A stretch of DNA of 5,428 bases from Desulfobulbaceae bacterium (GTDB lineage: Bacteria; Desulfobacterota; Desulfobulbia; Desulfobulbales; Desulfobulbaceae): the NCBI GenBank assembly GCA_011322715.1, contig DRLX01000227.1, forward strand, positions 1 through 5,428, given 5' to 3'. Made by a program: the position numbers and the translations under genes. The notes under the pieces are model-generated. The model had not been told where the DNA came from. It did no database searches and saw only the letters and a list, made by a program, of their open reading frames with translations. Shown here in pieces: positions 5,251 to 5,428 of this stretch (positions within the stretch are counted from its first letter, which is position 1; the number at the start of each line of letters is the position of its first letter).

Positions 5251-5428
5251 CTACCTGCCGAGGCGGGCGCGTATCTTTGCAACGATTTCGTCAAGTTCGT
5301 CCAGCCCGAGAAGGTGCAGACACACTGCATAGATAACGGCTCCACCGGCAATCAATAGTCCTATCCCAACCAGTTCCCCTGTGATGCCACCGTCCAGCAG
5401 CGGCTGTAACCACTGTTCCGCTATAAAA
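5251..5428 (-). CDS. Membrane protein C-terminus, probably lipid II flippase MurJ
   Basis: Only the last 58 codons are present; the gene continues past the right edge. The fragment has an amphipathic start (FIAEQWLQPLLDGG), one clear membrane helix (about residues 19-36, LVGIGLLIAGGAVIYAV) and a basic tail LDELDEIVAKIRARLGR. A last membrane helix followed by a 'LLGLxEL' turn and a short arginine-rich cytoplasmic tail is the usual ending of MurJ/MviN, which flips lipid II across the inner membrane during peptidoglycan synthesis. Another polysaccharide-flippase relative is possible from so short a piece. It converges on tRNA-His and shares its terminator. Confidence 0.6.
   Translation of the reverse strand, partial: FIAEQWLQPLLDGGITGELVGIGLLIAGGAVIYAVCLHLLGLDELDEIVAKIRARLGR

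Noticed and set aside
5118..5351. Minus-strand ORF ending WDLNPRPPRPQPGATTN
   Set aside because: Same artefact in another frame of the tRNA antisense strand; it also overlaps the terminator and the membrane-protein gene.
1..5428. CRISPR array, insertion sequence or phage attachment site
   Set aside because: No regularly spaced repeats, transposase or integrase frame, and no duplicated 3' tRNA-His segment were seen in the window.

Overview
The window looks like one end of a draft contig from a bacterium of roughly even base composition. The first 13 bases match the 3' end of the Illumina TruSeq adapter exactly, so position 1 is an assembly edge and not a natural junction. My best guess for the host is a Gram-negative anaerobe of the Desulfobacterota type (Desulfobulbales-like). 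This rests only on the overall look of the proteins, so it is an inference and not a demonstrated assignment.

Layout, left to right. (1) Bases 14-1980, minus strand: a DEAD/DEAH-box helicase of the YprA/MrfA type (DUF1998-associated), complete at its N-terminus and cut off at the contig edge before the expected C-terminal cysteine cluster. (2) Bases 1981-2194: a divergent intergenic region with a repeated ACGTAAC element and no convincing sigma-70 promoter. (3) Bases 2195-3883, plus strand: an unusual aromatic amino acid enzyme with an N-terminal prephenate dehydratase-like domain, an ACT domain and a C-terminal prephenate dehydrogenase (TyrA). The dehydrogenase motifs are intact, but several dehydratase and ACT signature residues are changed. 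(4) Bases 3884-4394: a gap of about 510 bases with no conventional gene. It holds degenerate TTGAC repeats, a good sigma-70-like promoter whose -10 box lies inside a long inverted repeat, a possible 33-codon single-membrane-span peptide, a second small overlapping ORF, a hairpin, a weak terminator-like element and a perfect TATAAT just before the next gene. (5) Bases 4395-5048, plus strand: a 217-residue protein with cysteine pairs at both ends around a helical middle; function unknown. (6) Bases 5106-5183: tRNA-His(GTG) with its own promoter and a strong terminator. (7) Bases 5251-5428, minus strand: the last 58 codons of a membrane protein, probably the lipid II flippase MurJ.

The genes do not form one operon. 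The helicase and the tyrA fusion diverge, tyrA is followed by what may be a separate small transcription unit, and the tRNA terminator separates the rightward genes from the convergent membrane protein. The two best second looks are the dehydratase-ACT-dehydrogenase fusion with an apparently worn dehydratase site, and the promoter/dyad/small-ORF block at 3938-4304.
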